Positions 61,954-64,000 of a stretch of DNA of 64,000 nucleotides are shown here, piece after piece. The DNA comes from Contendibacter sp031732755. Lineage in GTDB: Bacteria; Pseudomonadota; Gammaproteobacteria; Competibacterales; Competibacteraceae. Made by a program: the position numbers and the translations under genes. Each line of letters opens with the position of its first letter. Positions within the stretch are counted from its first letter, which is position 1. Location of the stretch: contig JAVMKI010000065.1 of assembly GCA_031732755.1 (NCBI GenBank), forward strand, positions 1-64,000, in the 5' to 3' direction. The notes beneath the pieces were generated by a model. That model had not been told where the DNA came from. It made no database searches and saw only the letters and a list, made by a program, of their open reading frames with translations.

Positions 61954-62997
61954 TTATGGGGCCAGGTTCTTGAGATTCTTGGCGTCGGTCGCGGCCTGTT
62001 TGCGCTTGGCGTCTGGCAGCGGGATCAGCCCTTTCTTGCTGAGATAGCCTTCGTCACCCACCACCTTCTCGCTCGCGAACTCGGCGATGAATTCCTTGAT
62101 GCCGGGAATCACGCCGACATGGGCCTTCTTCACATAAATGAACAGGGGACGCGAGATGGGATACTTGCCGTCGGCGATGTTCTCGAAGGTCGGCGCGACA
62201 CCGTTGATGGCCTCGCCTTGAATCTTATCGAGGTTTTCTTCCATGAAGCTGTAACCGAAGATACCCAGCGCATTGGGGTTGGCGGTCAGCTTCTGCACGA
62301 TCAGGTTGTCATTCTCACCGGCTTCGATGTAGGCGCCATCCTCGCGAATCGTCTGGCAAGCCGCCTTGGCTTTTTTCTCGTCAGTCTTTTCCAGTTCCTT
62401 GATCGCCTCGAATTCCTTGCAGCCGTGGTCCATGACCAGCTCGACGAAGGCGTCGCGGGTGCCGGAGGTTGGCGGCGGACCCAGCACCTCGATCTTGTTG
62501 GCGGGCAGCGTGGCGTTGATGTCCTTCCAGGTTTTAAAGTTGTTGATGACCAGCTTGCCGGTGGTTGGATCGGGAACCTCCTTGGCCAGGGCCAGCCAGA
62601 GGTCCTTGATGGTCAATGGCATCGGCTTGTTCTTTTTGGAGGAGGCCACCACGATGCCATCGAAACCGATGTTGATCTCGACGATCTCGGTGACGCCGTT
62701 CTTGGCGCAGGTTTCGATTTCGGACGCCTTGATCTTGCGGGAGGCGTCGTTGATGTCGGGGTGCTGGACGCCGACGCCGGCGCAGAACAACTTGAAACCG
62801 CCGCCAGTGCCGGTGGATTCGACCTTCGGGGTCTTGAAGCTGCTACCCCTGCCAAACTGCTCAGCGACAGCGGTTGCGAACGGGTAAACCGTGGACGAAC
62901 CGACGATGCTGATGTAGTCGCGGGCGGACTGCGCGTGGGCCGTTCCGGCCAACAGGAGCGTCGCCGCCACGGCGAGAGCGAGTTTCTGCTTGAGCAT
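61954..62997 (-). CDS. pstS: Periplasmic phosphate-binding protein PstS
   Basis: A 347-aa secreted protein with a Sec signal peptide (KLALAVAATLLLAGTAHA, cleavage after AHA). The mature part has the phosphate-binding motifs IVGSSTVYPFA (residues from about 28), GTGGGFKLF and SGTRDAF. First gene of the operon; the 83-bp gap to pstC includes a possible hairpin. A 210-bp spacer with a Pho-box-like array lies upstream. Confidence 0.95.
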   Translation of the reverse strand: MLKQKLALAVAATLLLAGTAHAQSARDYISIVGSSTVYPFATAVAEQFGRGSSFKTPKVESTGTGGGFKLFCAGVGVQHPDINDASRKIKASEIETCAKNGVTEIVEINIGFDGIVVASSKKNKPMPLTIKDLWLALAKEVPDPTTGKLVINNFKTWKDINATLPANKIEVLGPPPTSGTRDAFVELVMDHGCKEFEAIKELEKTDEKKAKAACQTIREDGAYIEAGENDNLIVQKLTANPNALGIFGYSFMEENLDKIQGEAINGVAPTFENIADGKYPISRPLFIYVKKAHVGVIPGIKEFIAEFASEKVVGDEGYLSKKGLIPLPDAKRKQAATDAKNLKNLAP

Positions 62998-63101
62998 GAA
63001 AAATCTCCACAATTTTGAACAGACGGGGGTTAGCGTCCCCTTCGTTCCGGGAATCGAAGGGTATCCAACGTCTAACCTTACCGCTACACGGTGGCCTTTA
63101 T

Positions 63102-63130
63102 ATTTCATCTATATGTCAATTTTATTTCAC
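63102..63130 (+). promoter_or_regulatory. Pho-box-like array (three 7-mers, 11-bp period)
   Basis: ATTTCAT (63102-63108), ATGTCAA (63113-63119) and ATTTCAC (63124-63130) occur at an exact 11-bp period, the spacing of PhoB half-sites; each matches CTGTCAT/C at 5 of 7 positions or slightly less. The repeats read on the + strand, toward the SDR gene, not toward pstS. The whole 209-bp spacer is much AT-richer than the surrounding DNA. Confidence 0.4.
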
Positions 63131-63206
63131 TGTGGGGGCATTGACTGATGAAATATACAATGGCTGTTGATAACATTGTCATATTAAGGTAACTTGTAGA
63201 GCACCA

Positions 63207-64000
63207 ATGAGCAGTAAAACCATCTTGATTACTGGTTGTTCGTCGGGTATCGGCGAGTGCGTGGCCCGTGGCTTGAAGGCACGAGGCTGGCGGGTGTTCG
63301 CCACGACCCGCCAGCCAGCGGACGTAGCCCGGCTGCATGCCGAGGGGTTGGAGAGTCTACCACTCGACCTGCGTGATTCCACCTCCATTCGAACGGCGCT
63401 AGCGGCGGTGCTGGAGCGAACGGAGGGCCGACTGGATGCGCTAGTCAACAACGGCGCTTACGGTCAGCCGGGCGCGGTGGAAGATTTGAGCCGGGAGGCA
63501 TTGCGCGAGCAGTTTGAGACCAACCTGTTCGGAACCCAGGAATTGACCAACCAGGTCATTCCGATCCTGCGCCGCCAGGGCGGAGGACGGATTCTGTACA
63601 TCAGTTCGGTGTTGGGATTGGTGGCGTTTCCCTATCGTGGAGCCTACGTCGCCAGCAAGTTTGCGTTGGAAGGACTGGCCGATACCCTGCGCCTGGAGTT
63701 GGTCGGCACAGGCATTCATGTGTGTCTGATCGAGCCGGGGCCAATCCTGAGCCGGTTTCGCGAGAACGCCCATGCCGCTTATCGACGACACATCCGCGCC
63801 GAAATTAGCCCGCATCGGGAAAGATATGCAGCGATGGAAGCACGATTATTGAAAGAAGGACCAACCGCGCCGTTTACGTTGGCGCCGGAAGCGGTGCTCG
63901 AACGGGTAATCCGCGCGCTGAAAAGTTCCCATCCGCGCGCGCGCTATCCAGTGACCGCGCCAACCTATCTATTTGCGGTATTGCGACGGTTGCTGCCGAC
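63207..64000 (+). CDS. Short-chain dehydrogenase/reductase, 3' end outside window
   Basis: 264 codons are visible with no stop before the right edge; the family length of about 270-280 suggests only a few residues are missing. NAD(P)-binding TGCSSGIG (residues 9-16), NNGAYGQPG (the NNAG motif with order changed), Ser in YISSVLG and YVASKFALE (YxxxK) are present. It is a classical SDR of unknown substrate, divergent from pstS. An ATG with weak upstream GTAAC; the family N-terminus MSSKTILITG fits. Confidence 0.9.
   Translation, partial: MSSKTILITGCSSGIGECVARGLKARGWRVFATTRQPADVARLHAEGLESLPLDLRDSTSIRTALAAVLERTEGRLDALVNNGAYGQPGAVEDLSREALREQFETNLFGTQELTNQVIPILRRQGGGRILYISSVLGLVAFPYRGAYVASKFALEGLADTLRLELVGTGIHVCLIEPGPILSRFRENAHAAYRRHIRAEISPHRERYAAMEARLLKEGPTAPFTLAPEAVLERVIRALKSSHPRARYPVTAPTYLFAVLRRLLP

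Noticed and set aside
1..64000. CRISPR array, rRNA or tRNA genes
   Set aside because: No regularly spaced short repeats and no rRNA or foldable tRNA were seen anywhere; the only tandem repeats are the 84-bp and 87-bp arrays described.

Overview
This is a GC-rich stretch of a gammaproteobacterial chromosome. The sequence-level clues are gammaproteobacterial gene orders (divergent rluC/rne; exbB-exbD-lpxK-trm112-kdsB; prkA-yeaH-spoVR; pstSCAB-phoU), a PhaF/PhaI-type phasin implying polyhydroxyalkanoate storage, and a FIST/c-di-GMP pair. I infer a relative of the Competibacteraceae (glycogen-accumulating, PHA-cycling organisms), but no marker gene here fixes the species. A run of exactly 100 N at 28272-28371 shows this is a draft assembly.

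Layout. (1) 1-~3.9 kb is the integrase end of an integrated mobile element: partial gene, CHC2 zinc-finger protein, small unknown ORFs, AlpA-like regulator, unknown 257-aa protein, then a tyrosine integrase with its own terminator. The likely attachment region is 3777-4006. (2) 4.0-12.3 kb holds an Hsp70-like ATPase with its DUF2760 partner, a PilH-like receiver, a translationally coupled ECF sigma / membrane anti-sigma / J-domain operon, a vWA lipoprotein, a Ser/Thr kinase and a DUF350 protein. (3) 12.4-17.2 kb is the PrkA-YeaH-SpoVR stress operon. (4) 17.7-25.4 kb carries an AI-2E family permease, PIN-PhoH, cardiolipin synthase, a small low-GC zinc-ribbon gene beside palindromic repeats, a TMEM175-like channel, SppA-type protease and RluC. 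(5) 25.4-35.8 kb has rne with a long leader and an assembly gap in a tandem repeat, an MFS-acyltransferase fusion, DUF4124, RlmJ, a sulfurtransferase, ArgG and a low-molecular-weight tyrosine phosphatase. (6) 35.8-38.9 kb is the LPS/Kdo and ExbB/ExbD operon. (7) 39.0-47.5 kb has a Ca-type P-ATPase, phasin, FIST sensor, GAF-PAS-GGDEF-EAL protein and PyrC. (8) 47.7-57.4 kb has a second, larger Hsp70 (DUF3731 type) preceded by an 87-bp tandem duplication and lacking a normal start codon, then CBS protein, Ald, RF2 with its programmed frameshift, YheS-type ABC-F, MoeB-like E1 and a DUF1028 protein. (9) 57.5-63.0 kb is the phosphate operon, divergent from an SDR gene that runs off the right edge.

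Points of most interest: the separated Hsp70/DUF2760/DUF3731 set with a J-protein nearby, and the ATC-start problem of the large Hsp70; the sigma/anti-sigma/J-domain operon; a FIST (possible NosP) sensor next to a dual c-di-GMP enzyme; two mutually exclusive hairpins between the sulfurtransferase and argG; a 2-bp slippage that destroys the natural end of lpxK; the collapsed repeat in rne; and an 11-bp-periodic Pho-box-like array pointing away from pstS. Coordinates of starts were chosen by ribosome-binding sites and family N-termini rather than by the longest open frame.
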